Notes: generated from the sequence alone by a model not told the origin. A stretch of DNA of 64,000 bases from Roseibium polysiphoniae (GCF_014842925.1 NZ_JACYXJ010000007.1:248001-312000), one strand, 5' to 3'. Positions 8,931 to 17,983 are shown, counted from the stretch's first letter. Translations and numbers: made by a program.

Positions 8931-11039
8931 TCATTCGGCCGCCACAATCGCGACGGGAGTATCGACCTCTTTCGGACCGTCCCCGTCGTGCGGCAAAGGC
9001 ACCGTCGCTTTCATGCCGGCCAACTGTTCGATATCCAGAATCAACGCCACCTTGCCGTTGCCGAGAATTGTCGCTCCGGAGATGCCGGGAACCGGATCGA
9101 AATTGTCGTTCAGGCTCTTGATCACGATCTGCTGCTGACCAATGAGCTCATCAACGGTGATGCCGATTTTCCCGCCGCCCGCGACTTCCGTCAGAACGAC
9201 CAGACCCTGCGTTGGGTCGTGGGTTGCATTTTCGACATTGAAGAGGTCGCAAAGGCGAACGATACGAATGAATTCGCCCCTGATCTGGACAACCTGTGTC
9301 CAATCATCCAGGCGCCGCATCTGGGACGGGCTCGGCCTGAAACTCTCGACAATGCTTGTAATCGGAAGAATGTAGCGCTGGTTTCCGACCGCCACGATCA
9401 TGCCATCGAGCACCGCGAGGGTTAGCGGGATCAGCATGTTGAGCCGTGTGCCATGCCCCGGTTGCGACTGAATCTGAATACGGCCACCAAGACTGACGAT
9501 GTTTCGTCTCACGACATCCATGCCAACGCCGCGGCCGGAGATGTCGGTGACCTCCTCGGCGGTCGAGAAGCCGGGTGCGAAGATAAGCTCGTCGATTTCC
9601 TGATCGGTGAGATGAGCGTCGGGCAGAACAATGCCCTTGTCAATCGCGATCGCAAGAACCCGTTCGCGGTTGATCCCCGCACCGTCGTCGCTGATGCTTA
9701 TCACGATGTTGCCGCCCACATGCGCAGCCGACAAGTCGATTGTTCCCTCTTCCGGTTTGCCCGCTGCGACACGCTCGTCCGGTGTTTCCAGTCCATGATC
9801 GATGGAGTTGCGGATCATGTGGGTCAGCGGGTCGGCGAGCTCTTCGATGATCGTCTTGTCGACCTCGGTATGCTCGCCAGACATGCGCAGGTATATTTTC
9901 TTGCCCAGCTTCCCGGACAAATCCCGTACCAGGCGCGGCATACGCGCAAAAACCGACTTCACCGGCTGCATGCGGATCGCCATGACACATTCCTGCAGCT
10001 CCCTCGTGAGATTGGCGAGCTGTTCCTGCCCTGCGATGGGCTGTCTTTCGTTGTCCGCGGTCAGGTCGGCCAGCTCCTGAGCGAGCATTGCCTGGGTGAT
10101 CACAAGCTCGCCGACCGTGTTCACAAGGCGGTCAATCCGGCCAAGCTCCACACGAATGGAGGACGCCGCAGCAGCCTTGGCCTTGTTGCCGGCCGGCGCT
10201 GCTTCTTTCGCCGCAACGCTTTTAGCAGGCAGACTTACTTCTGGCTGAACCTCTGTACCTTCTGGCGGCACTTCAGCGGTTTCGGCGTCTTCCTCTGACG
10301 AGACCGCGCGCTCGATCGCGATTTCGCAGGTGTCGTCAACGAATTCGAAGACTTCCTCGATGTCCGCACTTGAGCACTCAGACTCCAGATCGAACGTCCA
10401 CGAGAAATAGGCCAGCTCAGGATCCAGCTTGCGCAATGGTGGCAACTGGCTGCGGTCGCACTGGATCTTGAGCGATCCCAACTCGCGCAGCTCCCGGATC
10501 AGGAGCAGCGGTTCCGTAGCGTTCTTGAAGAGATCTGCATTGGGTGTCAGCCTAATAGTCCAAATGCCCATCCCGCTGCTGACCGTCGCCTGTTGAGCAT
10601 CGGCATCCGACGAAACCTCTGTCGGCTTTTGACCACTGCCCAACAGATCGTTGACCTGTTCGAGCACATCGGCGCCGAAGTCCGGCCCTGCGGACCGGTT
10701 TTCCTGGGCTGCCGAGACGAGTTCTGCGAGTACATCACCGCCACGGACGAGAAGGTCTGCGACCTGAGGTGTCTGATCGATCTCGCCGTCGCGCATCTTG
10801 TCGAGCAACGCCTCGAAGGAATGCGTGAAGTTGACAAGATCGGTAAAGCCGAAGGCACCTGCGCCCGCCTTGATGGAATGAGCCGCCCTGAAAACCGCAT
10901 TCAGGCCCTCATTGTCGAGAGCTTCTTCCTGCAGCTGCGTCAGATGAACTTCCAGATCGGCCAGGATCTCGTTGCACTCTTCGAAAAACGTAATTCGGAA
11001 GCGCTCGAAATCTGATCCGGATGTGCCGTCATTGCTCAT
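8931..11039 (-). CDS. cheA: Chemotaxis histidine kinase CheA
   Basis: 702 aa with the full CheA set. P1 HPt domain has the phospho-acceptor His54 in RAAHSIKAGAGAFGF. A variable P2-like region of about 170-250 follows, then a P3 dimerisation helix (SIRVELGRIDRLVNTVGEL). The P4 ATPase has the N-box THMIRNSIDHGLE, G1 ISDDGAGI and G2 GRGVGMDVV. The C-terminal P5 CheW-like domain begins near AVLDGMIVAVGNQRYILPI. It acts in the cytoplasmic receptor array and phosphorylates CheY and CheB, and possibly the REC-PP2C protein at the operon end (inference). The start has AGGTCA about 6 bp upstream. Confidence 0.96.
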   Translation of the reverse strand: MSNDGTSGSDFERFRITFFEECNEILADLEVHLTQLQEEALDNEGLNAVFRAAHSIKAGAGAFGFTDLVNFTHSFEALLDKMRDGEIDQTPQVADLLVRGGDVLAELVSAAQENRSAGPDFGADVLEQVNDLLGSGQKPTEVSSDADAQQATVSSGMGIWTIRLTPNADLFKNATEPLLLIRELRELGSLKIQCDRSQLPPLRKLDPELAYFSWTFDLESECSSADIEEVFEFVDDTCEIAIERAVSSEEDAETAEVPPEGTEVQPEVSLPAKSVAAKEAAPAGNKAKAAAASSIRVELGRIDRLVNTVGELVITQAMLAQELADLTADNERQPIAGQEQLANLTRELQECVMAIRMQPVKSVFARMPRLVRDLSGKLGKKIYLRMSGEHTEVDKTIIEELADPLTHMIRNSIDHGLETPDERVAAGKPEEGTIDLSAAHVGGNIVISISDDGAGINRERVLAIAIDKGIVLPDAHLTDQEIDELIFAPGFSTAEEVTDISGRGVGMDVVRRNIVSLGGRIQIQSQPGHGTRLNMLIPLTLAVLDGMIVAVGNQRYILPITSIVESFRPSPSQMRRLDDWTQVVQIRGEFIRIVRLCDLFNVENATHDPTQGLVVLTEVAGGGKIGITVDELIGQQQIVIKSLNDNFDPVPGISGATILGNGKVALILDIEQLAGMKATVPLPHDGDGPKEVDTPVAIVAAE

Positions 11040-11084
11040 AAACGTGACCTGTCGGTGCGAAACTTCATCTCAGTGCGGATAGGG

Positions 11085-11450
11085 TCAGGGACAGACCTTG
11101 TTGACCACGGACAGCAGCTTGTCCGGGGCAAAGGGCTTGACGATCCAGCCGGTTGCGCCGGCGGCCTTGCCGCTGGCCTTCTTGTCATCCCCACCCTCGG
11201 TGGTCAGGATCAAGATGGGTGTCGACTTGAACTCGGCCTTTGCCCGGAGTTCGCGGACGAGCGTCACCCCATCCATGTTCGGCATGTTGATATCCGTGAT
11301 GACGACATCGACCTTCTGCCCCTTCACCACCGAAAGGGCATGAACGCCGTCTTCCGCTTCAAGGACATCAAAACCGGCTCCCTTCAGGGTGAAAGCCACC
11401 ATGTCCCGCATGGTTTTGCTGTCATCAACGGTTAGTGCGCGTTTCGCCAT
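11085..11450 (-). CDS. cheY: Chemotaxis response regulator CheY
   Basis: A 121-residue single-domain receiver from ATG 11450 (KRALTVDDSKTMRDMV). The longer frame to 11594 runs into the upstream STAS gene and was not used. The acidic pocket DD, the phospho-acceptor Asp in VVITDINMPNMDG, the Thr in ILTTEGGDDKK and the conserved Lys in GWIVKPFAPDKL are all present. It lies 8 bp downstream of the STAS gene and 45 bp upstream of cheA. It is likely the soluble output of the CheA kinase. Confidence 0.95.
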   Translation of the reverse strand: MAKRALTVDDSKTMRDMVAFTLKGAGFDVLEAEDGVHALSVVKGQKVDVVITDINMPNMDGVTLVRELRAKAEFKSTPILILTTEGGDDKKASGKAAGATGWIVKPFAPDKLLSVVNKVCP

Positions 11451-11457
11451 GATGCGA

Positions 11458-11769
11458 TTACTCCCAGCTACACAGGCAATCTCCGAGACCAAGGTCCTGC
11501 AGAGACATTTTGAATTGTTCAGACATGGATGAAATGACGAGCCGGTTGCCTTGGCCCTCGAGATCGATCGAAGCGGCCAGCAGAATTTGCGCAACGGCCG
11601 TGCCGCAGCGTTCCACCCTGCCTGCGTCGATCAGGAGATCGGAACTCTCACCGCGGTCACACATCGCCGCGTGGACCTTCGAAGCGGCCGCCAGATCACA
11701 AATCTGAGGAAGCTCGAAATACTCGCGAGTATCGTCATTTTTATCGGTGACAATATTTTCAGTATTCAT
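11458..11769 (-). CDS. STAS-domain protein, first gene of the che operon
   Basis: 103 aa, STAS_2/MlaB-like. The segment LLIDAGRVERCGTAVAQILLAA matches the core strand and helix of a STAS fold, but the usual phospho-Ser is replaced (RCGTAV), so classical phosphorylation control looks unlikely. Small STAS proteins of this kind often open alphaproteobacterial chemotaxis operons; their role is not established. It is preceded by a 530-bp AT-rich region with a CtrA-like box about 80 bp upstream. Confidence 0.75.
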   Translation of the reverse strand: MNTENIVTDKNDDTREYFELPQICDLAAASKVHAAMCDRGESSDLLIDAGRVERCGTAVAQILLAASIDLEGQGNRLVISSMSEQFKMSLQDLGLGDCLCSWE

Positions 11770-12300
11770 TTTTCTAAATCCACAATTGCAAAGGGCCGCG
11801 GCAGCAATTCGGCAACTAACACTTGTGGAGATGAGAGATCGAAACGGTTAATGAAAAATTAAACCGACAAAGATGACGTATATTTACTTATTAAGATACT
11901 AAGTATTATTTGATTCTATAGGTGTTGCTTTTTACTAAAATGATAATAAATCAAGAATAATATAACTATATCTTATACAATTGCTTTACATCATGATAAA
12001 TTTACATTAAAATCATAATATCTACATCGAATTCCCGATATAGGGGTGGTTTCTATTTATACCCTCATATCTTCAATCGAGGGGAAACATCGATCAATAA
12101 ATCATAAATTTAGTATTTTTATCGATGATATTCGCTTGAGACATATCGAGCTACATTGCGTGTTTTGCGCATTTTTCAACGTAAAGTCGCCGAAACGTAT
12201 TCGCCCAATAGTGGCAAGAATAATGAATGCGTTAAATTAGGCTGGAATGCTTGCTTTCCAGGGCATTACGACGCCCCTCGAACCCTCCACACGATGCAAA
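11770..12300. other. AT-rich intergenic region upstream of the che operon
   Basis: About 530 bp with no convincing gene. Base composition falls well below the neighbourhood, especially 11850-12240. A 64-codon plus-strand frame at 12046 has no ribosome site or family signature. The region must hold the che operon promoter, with the CtrA-like box at 11848-11862. The downstream end of the TPP-enzyme gene lies at 12301. Nothing else was recognised. Confidence 0.6.
11848..11862 (-). promoter_or_regulatory. CtrA-type box upstream of the che operon
   Basis: TTAA-N7-TTAA, the bipartite consensus for the cell-cycle regulator CtrA, with exact 7-bp spacing (TTAATGAAAAATTAA). It lies 79 bp upstream of the first che-operon start codon. 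The surrounding region is AT-rich, so a chance match is possible. Confidence 0.45.
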
Positions 12301-13920
12301 TCAGAGTTTACCGTCATAGGCGCGATTTGAGATTCGGCACGCAATAATTGTAAATCCAGGTCTATGCAACGCACCCTCAATCTCGTTCGCCAGCCCGTCA
12401 ACCGCTTCGACCCAAGTCCCGTGGCCGCCGTAGGCGCGCGCGATTTCCGGGAAATCGGTCTCGCCAAAATCGACGCCAACATTTGCACGCTGGCTGGCCC
12501 TTTGCTTCAGTTCGATCAGCGACAAGGACCGGTCCACAAGGACACAAATGATCACTGGCAGGCCCAGATCACGAAGCGTCGAGAGTTCTCCCAGACACAT
12601 CTCAAGTCCCGCATCACCAACGAAAGCAACGACAGGCGCCTCAGTGTCATCAATCAGTCGATGTCCGATCGCCAGTGGAACCGCACATCCCATCGTGCAT
12701 AGAGCCGAGGACTGGAGCATCCCTCTCGGCTGTCTGCATTTCCAGATCTGGCTGACAAGAATCCGATGCGCACCGCTGTCGGCCGTTACGACGGTTTCAT
12801 CCGGCGTCAGCTTGCGAAGGGTATGGAAGACAGTCGCGGGGCCCCAGCCATCTGTTTCAGGAGCGAATGCACTCTCCAGGTCCGCCCTGGCCCTGGCAGG
12901 CTCTCCGGCGGGCCAGGCCGGCGCATCAGCCGTCCTGCTTTTGGAAAACACGGACAACGCGGATTTTACTGAACTGCGCAGCTCAAAACGCGCCTTGTGC
13001 ATCCCATGGGCTCTCAGCACAGGCGACACATCAATGACAGGGGCGTCATCGGGCCAGGGATTGCGCCAGTTTGCCCGCATCTCGATCGGATCGTATCCAA
13101 GAAGCAGGACGCAATCGCTCTGGTTGATCAACGGAAGGAAAATGTTGTCCGCTTTGGGAGAAAGGCCTGCGCCGCCCAGCGCCAGAGCATCCATTTCATC
13201 AAGCAGGCCCTTGCCCTTGTAGCTGGTGATCAAGGGGATCGAGAATTGCCTGCAGAAAGCCGCCAGCTCGGGTCCTGCACCTTCATTCATCGCATCGACA
13301 CCGGCGATAGCGATCGGCCGCTTCGCCTTTGCAAATAGCTCCAGGGCCTCCGTCAGATGTGGGCCATCGGCGACCGCCAGCTGCGGCAGCGAGGGACCCC
13401 GGTTCGGATTCCAGGGTTCTTGCGTCAACGCCTCGGCGACCTTGATCGGCACGTCGATATGGACCGGTCCCGGCTGTCCCTCAAGGGCAATCGCAATCGC
13501 CTTGACCATCATGACGTCAAGAGCATCCAGGCGGGCGGAGAAGCTGGCCTTCACGATCGGCCGCAGCAGCTGCTGATGGTCGAACACCTGATGCGTGTAG
13601 CTTTCCGCCTCTGCAGCATCGACACAACCGGTGAGAAAGACCAGGGGCACGCGATCCTGCCAGGCATTTGCAACCACATTAATGGCGTTGGCAACGCCAG
13701 GCCCGAGTGTTGCGAGCAGAACGCCAGGTGCTCCATCGGCATGCCACCCACCCTCTGCCATGAAGCCACCTGCATTCTCATGCTTGACCAGTACAAAGCG
13801 TATGCCTGCACGGTCGATACTGTCCATCAGGGCGAGAACTTCGCCGCCAGGGATGCCAAAGGCGTGGCGACACCCGGCAGCATGCAGCTTGCCCGCAATA
13901 ATATCGGCTCCGGTGGTCAT
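12301..13920 (-). CDS. Thiamine pyrophosphate-dependent enzyme of the acetolactate synthase-like family
   Basis: 539 aa with the three-domain plan of ThDP decarboxylases/carboligases. The N-terminal PYR domain carries the activating Glu48 in VKHENAGGFMAEG and the LATLGPGVANAINV turn. The middle domain starts near PIAIAGVDAMNEG. The C-terminal PP domain has the GD of FVGDAGLEMCLGEL, but the usual NN that closes the GDG-NN metal site is VDRS here. The substrate cannot be assigned. The start ATG overlaps the stop of the upstream CaiB-type CoA-transferase, so the two are co-translated. An oxalyl-CoA decarboxylase-like or 2-hydroxyacyl-CoA lyase-like role would fit that partner, but it is only a guess. 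Confidence 0.8.
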   Translation of the reverse strand: MTTGADIIAGKLHAAGCRHAFGIPGGEVLALMDSIDRAGIRFVLVKHENAGGFMAEGGWHADGAPGVLLATLGPGVANAINVVANAWQDRVPLVFLTGCVDAAEAESYTHQVFDHQQLLRPIVKASFSARLDALDVMMVKAIAIALEGQPGPVHIDVPIKVAEALTQEPWNPNRGPSLPQLAVADGPHLTEALELFAKAKRPIAIAGVDAMNEGAGPELAAFCRQFSIPLITSYKGKGLLDEMDALALGGAGLSPKADNIFLPLINQSDCVLLLGYDPIEMRANWRNPWPDDAPVIDVSPVLRAHGMHKARFELRSSVKSALSVFSKSRTADAPAWPAGEPARARADLESAFAPETDGWGPATVFHTLRKLTPDETVVTADSGAHRILVSQIWKCRQPRGMLQSSALCTMGCAVPLAIGHRLIDDTEAPVVAFVGDAGLEMCLGELSTLRDLGLPVIICVLVDRSLSLIELKQRASQRANVGVDFGETDFPEIARAYGGHGTWVEAVDGLANEIEGALHRPGFTIIACRISNRAYDGKL

Positions 13921-15179
13921 TCAGGTTCTTCCCTAGATTGTCTTGTCTGGATGGAGCCGCTCGCTGACAGCTGCCGAATGTCGTCGTCTGTCAGGCCCAG
14001 CAGGGATGTCAGGACGTCCTCGGTTCCTTCGCCCAGCGTTGGCGGCGAACGACGGTAGGCGACAGGCGTCTTGCTCATGCGAATGGGCGATCCGATCAGG
14101 TCGACCGATCCACTCAGTTCGTGCGGCATTGAAATCTTCATATTGCGGGCAAGCACCTGTGGGTCTGTGAAGACCGACCCAAGGTCGTTCACGGGGCCAC
14201 AGGGCACGCCCTCGCGTTCAAGAAGCTCAATCCACTCAACCGCTGTTTTTTCAATCGTCAGTCGGCGGATCAGCGGCACAAGGTCCTTGCGATTTCGTAC
14301 GCGATCCGCATTGGCGGCAAATCGTGGGTCGTCTGCCAAGGCAGGAGCGCCAGCCGCCACGCAGAATTTCTTGAACTGACTGTCATTCCCAACAGCCAGG
14401 ATGAACGACATGTCACTCGCAGGAAAAGTCTCATAGGGCACAATGGTTGGATGACCATTTCCGAGACGCCCCGGAATCTCTCCTGAAACCAGATGAGCAA
14501 CACCCTGGTTGATCAACCAGGAGACCTGGCTGTCGAAAAGAGAAATATCGAGATACTGCCCTTCACCAGTCTTGTTCCGATGGTTCAATGCAGCAAGGAT
14601 CGACACAGTTGCGTACATACCGCACATGACATCGGCGATGCCGACACCCACCTTGGTTTCCGTGCCGCCTTCATCGTCGGGAAGTCCAGTCAATGACATG
14701 ATCCCGCCCATCCCCTGGATCAGAAAGTCGTAGCCTGCCCTTGAGGAATAGGGTCCTGTTTGCCCGAAGCCGGAGATCGAGCAATAGATCAGGCCAGGGT
14801 TGACAGCTTTCAAGCTGTCAAAATCCAGGCCCCGGCGCTTCAGGTCGCCGACCTTGAAGTTCTCGACGAGAACATCCGCTTTAATGGCCAAATCCCTGAC
14901 CAGCTTCTGTCCGGCCTCCGATGCCAGGTTGATCGCAACAGATCGCTTGTTGCGATTGGACGACAGGTAATAGGCGCTTTCCTGCGTTTCGCGGCCTGCG
15001 GCATCCTTCAGGAAGGGCGGGCCCCAACCACGCGTATCGTCGCCTTTCTCCGGCCGCTCGATCTTGATGACCTCGGCTCCCAGGTCTCCGAGGATCTGGG
15101 TGCACGTCGGACCGGCGAGAATCCTCGACAGGTCAAGAACAACAAGGCCAGACAGGGCGCCGGCGGGAGAGGAAGACAC
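13917..15179 (-). CDS. CaiB/BaiF family CoA-transferase
   Basis: A class III CoA-transferase of about 420 aa. The N-terminal GLVVLDLSRILAGPTCTQIL and LGAEVIKIERP are signature blocks. The catalytic Asp is D151 in AGYDFLIQGMGG (counted from the GTG at 15179). The frame begins with TTG at 15185, but GGTGAG lies 9 bp before the GTG, so GTG is preferred. The family moves CoA between carboxylic acids without ping-pong release. The GYDFLIQGMGG-type core resembles succinyl-CoA:dicarboxylate transferases. It is coupled by a 4-bp overlap to the downstream TPP enzyme, suggesting activation of a 2-oxo or hydroxy acid before C-C cleavage. Confidence 0.88.
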   Translation of the reverse strand: MSSSPAGALSGLVVLDLSRILAGPTCTQILGDLGAEVIKIERPEKGDDTRGWGPPFLKDAAGRETQESAYYLSSNRNKRSVAINLASEAGQKLVRDLAIKADVLVENFKVGDLKRRGLDFDSLKAVNPGLIYCSISGFGQTGPYSSRAGYDFLIQGMGGIMSLTGLPDDEGGTETKVGVGIADVMCGMYATVSILAALNHRNKTGEGQYLDISLFDSQVSWLINQGVAHLVSGEIPGRLGNGHPTIVPYETFPASDMSFILAVGNDSQFKKFCVAAGAPALADDPRFAANADRVRNRKDLVPLIRRLTIEKTAVEWIELLEREGVPCGPVNDLGSVFTDPQVLARNMKISMPHELSGSVDLIGSPIRMSKTPVAYRRSPPTLGEGTEDVLTSLLGLTDDDIRQLSASGSIQTRQSREEPE

Positions 15180-15299
15180 TGACAAGGGCTCACCAAGAGA
15201 ATTGCGTTGCGCCCAATGAGCCGACTGAATTCTCTCCCGTCAACTGCTCCGCGCCCGGCAGAGCAGCAAATTCGCTCAAGTGTTCGTCAAATGCCGTGA

Positions 15300-16127
15300 T
15301 CAGGACCAGCCCTTCAGCTTGCCAAGTTCATGCCATGCACGCTCCATCCACTCGGCGCGCACATTGTGCCCACCATCATGAAGGCAAAGCTCAAGCAGCC
15401 CCGTTTCAGGCGACCAGCGCTCACAGCTCAGGCTGCCGTCGTCATAGGTCATGGGTTTGTCGTCAGTCAGTCCAAGCTGCTGAAGCCAGACATCAAAACT
15501 CTTGAAGACATCTCCCTGGTGATACTTTCCACCACCAAGCGGACGCCCCTCAAGCGGCACGACCGTGTCCGACGTTCCATGAACGTGGAACAGATAGGGA
15601 GCCTCAGTCGGGCATTCTTCAGGCAGGGGCTTCCAGAAGGCACCGGCGATCGGAGCGTATCCTGCAAACCGGTCCGCATCGTCACAAGCCAGATACCAGG
15701 TCATGAAGCCGCCAGATGAAAAGCCGGTGAGAAGGGTCTTTTCACGATCGATGTGAAACCGGTCTTCGACATCGTCGAGAACTGCGTCAAAAAACGCGTT
15801 TTCATCGCGCAGACTTCGCGGACCGGTGGGAAATGACCACGTGCCATCGATCCCCTGAACTGCAACAAAGACAACATTCAGATCGTTCGCAAGTTTCTTG
15901 AACGAGGCATTCCGAACCGCGTTCAGTGCTTTCCCGCGATGCCCATGAAGATAAAACACTGCGCCAACAGGCGGCACCGTTTCAGCATCATCGGGCAAGA
16001 GAGCATAATAAGTACCCTCTTCAAGCTCACAGGGCACTTCACCGCCGCAGGCATCTGCAGCCACAGCTGGCTGCAAGGCAAGGGCCCACCAGAATGAGAT
16101 TGCAAGCACGGACTTCTTCGAGGGCAT
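15300..16127 (-). CDS. Secreted alpha/beta hydrolase, PHB depolymerase/feruloyl esterase (LpqC) type
   Basis: 275 aa from ATG 16127, behind an excellent AAAGGAG. An N-terminal signal peptide (MPSKKSVLAISFWWALAL, cut near AVAADA) sends it to the periplasm or outside. The hydrolase core has YLHGHRG (oxyanion region), the nucleophile Ser137 in GFSSGG, Asp187 in HGTSDTVVP and His254 in HDGGHNV. This is the pattern of the polyhydroxybutyrate depolymerase family, which also includes feruloyl and acetylxylan esterases, so the substrate is open. It lacks a substrate-binding domain. Confidence 0.82.
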   Translation of the reverse strand: MPSKKSVLAISFWWALALQPAVAADACGGEVPCELEEGTYYALLPDDAETVPPVGAVFYLHGHRGKALNAVRNASFKKLANDLNVVFVAVQGIDGTWSFPTGPRSLRDENAFFDAVLDDVEDRFHIDREKTLLTGFSSGGFMTWYLACDDADRFAGYAPIAGAFWKPLPEECPTEAPYLFHVHGTSDTVVPLEGRPLGGGKYHQGDVFKSFDVWLQQLGLTDDKPMTYDDGSLSCERWSPETGLLELCLHDGGHNVRAEWMERAWHELGKLKGWS

Positions 16128-16249
16128 GGACGCTCCTTTAGGTCGACGTCGACAATCGGTCATCAGACGTTGTCATCATCTGCCAGCGATCCCAAGAGCC
16201 TGCCAATCACAGTGACGCGATCAGGTGGAAAAGAAGATATCTTCCGCGC

Positions 16250-17035
16250 CTATCCCCACTCACCCTCGGTCGGAATGTTCAAGACCCGTCCACAGTGCTT
16301 GCAGTGAACGGCATCCGTATCATGACGGCTCAAGCCGCAATCCGGGCATTTGTAGTGGACCTTGACCGGCCGGAAGATCGTCTGGACAAGACGCAGGAAC
16401 AACGCCACGCCAAAGATCATGATGGCGACCGTGAGCAACCGTCCCGCGCTGTCGCTCATGGTGATGTCGCCGAACCCGGTTGTGGTCAGCGTCGTGACGG
16501 TGAAATACAGGGCATCCAGATAGTTGTTGATCGCCGGATTGCGATCGTCCTCCACGACGTAAACCAGGGCCGTCACGATGAAGATGAACACGACGAGGTT
16601 CACGCCCGAGTGGATGATTTCCTCGTTGCGTTTGAACCAGCGAGAGGAGTCTCGCAGCTCCTTGAGCACATGATAGGAGCGCAGCAGACGCAGCATGCGG
16701 ATCACGCGCAGGAAAGCCAGGTTTTCGAAGAAGGCCGGTGCGATCAGGGATGCGATGACAACCACATCCGCCATGGCTGTAAAGCTGATCACATAGCGCC
16801 CGGGCTGCGCGGAAGCCATCAATCTCCCGAGGTAGTCGAGCAGCAAGACACCCGCGATCAGGTAGTCGATTTCATGATGGATCCGGCCGGGATCCAGCAT
16901 CGAAGAGACGATAAAATACCCAATCGTCAACACGTCGAACGTCAACAGCACATAGCGCCAGATGCGGGCAGCTGATGATTGACCGAAATAGAGATGCCGA
17001 AGGCGCTCACGCAAAGCTTGATAGGAAAAAGTCAT
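16250..17035 (-). CDS. Voltage-gated-type potassium channel with C-terminal zinc ribbon
   Basis: 261 aa from ATG 17035; upstream extension of the frame would overlap the divergent SDR gene. Five to six hydrophobic segments include an S4-like stretch rich in Arg (FLRVIRMLRLLRSYHV) and a pore loop with the selectivity filter TLTTTGFGDIT between the last two helices. The cytoplasmic C-terminus has two CxxC pairs (CPDCGL and CKHCGR), a small zinc ribbon. The filter is GFGD rather than the common GYGD, which occurs in some K+ channels. It is monocistronic, divergent from the SDR gene. Confidence 0.85.
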   Translation of the reverse strand: MTFSYQALRERLRHLYFGQSSAARIWRYVLLTFDVLTIGYFIVSSMLDPGRIHHEIDYLIAGVLLLDYLGRLMASAQPGRYVISFTAMADVVVIASLIAPAFFENLAFLRVIRMLRLLRSYHVLKELRDSSRWFKRNEEIIHSGVNLVVFIFIVTALVYVVEDDRNPAINNYLDALYFTVTTLTTTGFGDITMSDSAGRLLTVAIMIFGVALFLRLVQTIFRPVKVHYKCPDCGLSRHDTDAVHCKHCGRVLNIPTEGEWG

Positions 17036-17150
17036 AGCCGGAGAATGACGCAAGCGGCCTGAAAGGCAAGTCGCACAACCGCACCTCTGGCATCTCAAGC
17101 AATTTGTTCCTAGATGGTGGCTTCCAAACAACGAACGACTGGGGGACCAA

Positions 17151-17912
17151 ATGCCTGACTTGAATGGAAAAGCTGCTCTTGTGACAGGTGCAAGCCGAGG
17201 CATCGGAGAGGCCACTGCCCGTATCCTGGCGAAGCATGGCGCTGCGGTTGTTCTCGCAGCGCGCAGCACGTCGGACATCGAACGGATTGCTTCCGAGATC
17301 CGCGCCGAAGGTGGCCAGGCGGAAGCGATTGCCTGCGACGTGTCCGACTACAAGGCTGTTGCAGATGCCGTTGCCCTTTGCACCCAAAAGTTCGGCAGCC
17401 TGGACATCCTGGTGAACAATGCAGGACTGATCGACCCGATCAACCGGATCGAGGATTCCGATCCAGAAGCCTGGGGAAAGGTCATCGATGTCAACGTCAA
17501 GGGTGTCTACTACGGCCTTCACGAAGCGTTGCCGGTTATGGCTGCGCAAGGAAGCGGGACAGTGATCAACATCAGCTCTGGTGCAGCGACCGGCGCACTT
17601 GAGGGCTGGAGCCATTATTGCTCATCAAAGGCCGCCGTTCTGTCCCTGACGAAATGCGCTGACAAGGAGTTTGGCGACAAAGGCGTGCGCGTCCTCGGCC
17701 TGAGCCCCGGTACGGTTGCCACCGAAATGCAGGTCGCGATCAAGGCATCCGGCATCAACCCGGTCAGCCAGCTCGACCCGGGCGTCCACATTCCCCCGGA
17801 GTGGGTCGGCGAGGCAATCGCCTGGCTCGCAACGGATGCCGGAGACGCCTACAAAGGTATGGATTGCTCGCTTCGCGACGAAGATGTTCGCAAGGCCATC
17901 GGATTGGTCTGA
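17151..17912 (+). CDS. Short-chain dehydrogenase/reductase
   Basis: 253 aa, classical SDR. The cofactor motif TGASRGIGEA lies at the N-terminus, NNAG in the middle, and the catalytic Ser (NISSGAATGALEG) with YCSSK follows. Arg in LAARSTSD after beta-2 suggests NADP(H) preference. GGGGGA lies just before the start. The C-terminus ends in an unusual GMDCSLRDEDVRKAIGLV instead of the common GGxxxxG tail, so substrate and oligomer interface may differ. It stands alone and converges on maiA across a strong stem-loop. Confidence 0.88.
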   Translation: MPDLNGKAALVTGASRGIGEATARILAKHGAAVVLAARSTSDIERIASEIRAEGGQAEAIACDVSDYKAVADAVALCTQKFGSLDILVNNAGLIDPINRIEDSDPEAWGKVIDVNVKGVYYGLHEALPVMAAQGSGTVINISSGAATGALEGWSHYCSSKAAVLSLTKCADKEFGDKGVRVLGLSPGTVATEMQVAIKASGINPVSQLDPGVHIPPEWVGEAIAWLATDAGDAYKGMDCSLRDEDVRKAIGLV

Positions 17913-17934
17913 GCAACAGGTCCTGGTTCAACAC

Positions 17935-17966
17935 AGAGCACGGCGGTCGAGTGACCGCCGTGCTCT
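17935..17966. terminator. Bidirectional stem-loop between SDR and maiA
   Basis: A perfect 14-bp inverted repeat (AGAGCACGGCGGTC and its complement) with a GAGT loop lies between two convergent genes. Neither flank has a clear T-run, so it may act as a transcript-stabilising 3' end rather than a textbook intrinsic terminator. Confidence 0.7.
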
Positions 17967-17983
17967 GCTCGGTGTTTGCCAGG

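Noticed and set aside
12046..12240. A 64-codon plus-strand frame in the AT-rich region
   Set aside because: No Shine-Dalgarno, odd composition and no recognisable domain.
17036..17278. N-terminal extension of the potassium channel
   Set aside because: The 81 extra residues are Arg/Pro-rich, overlap the divergent SDR gene and have no membrane or domain character.
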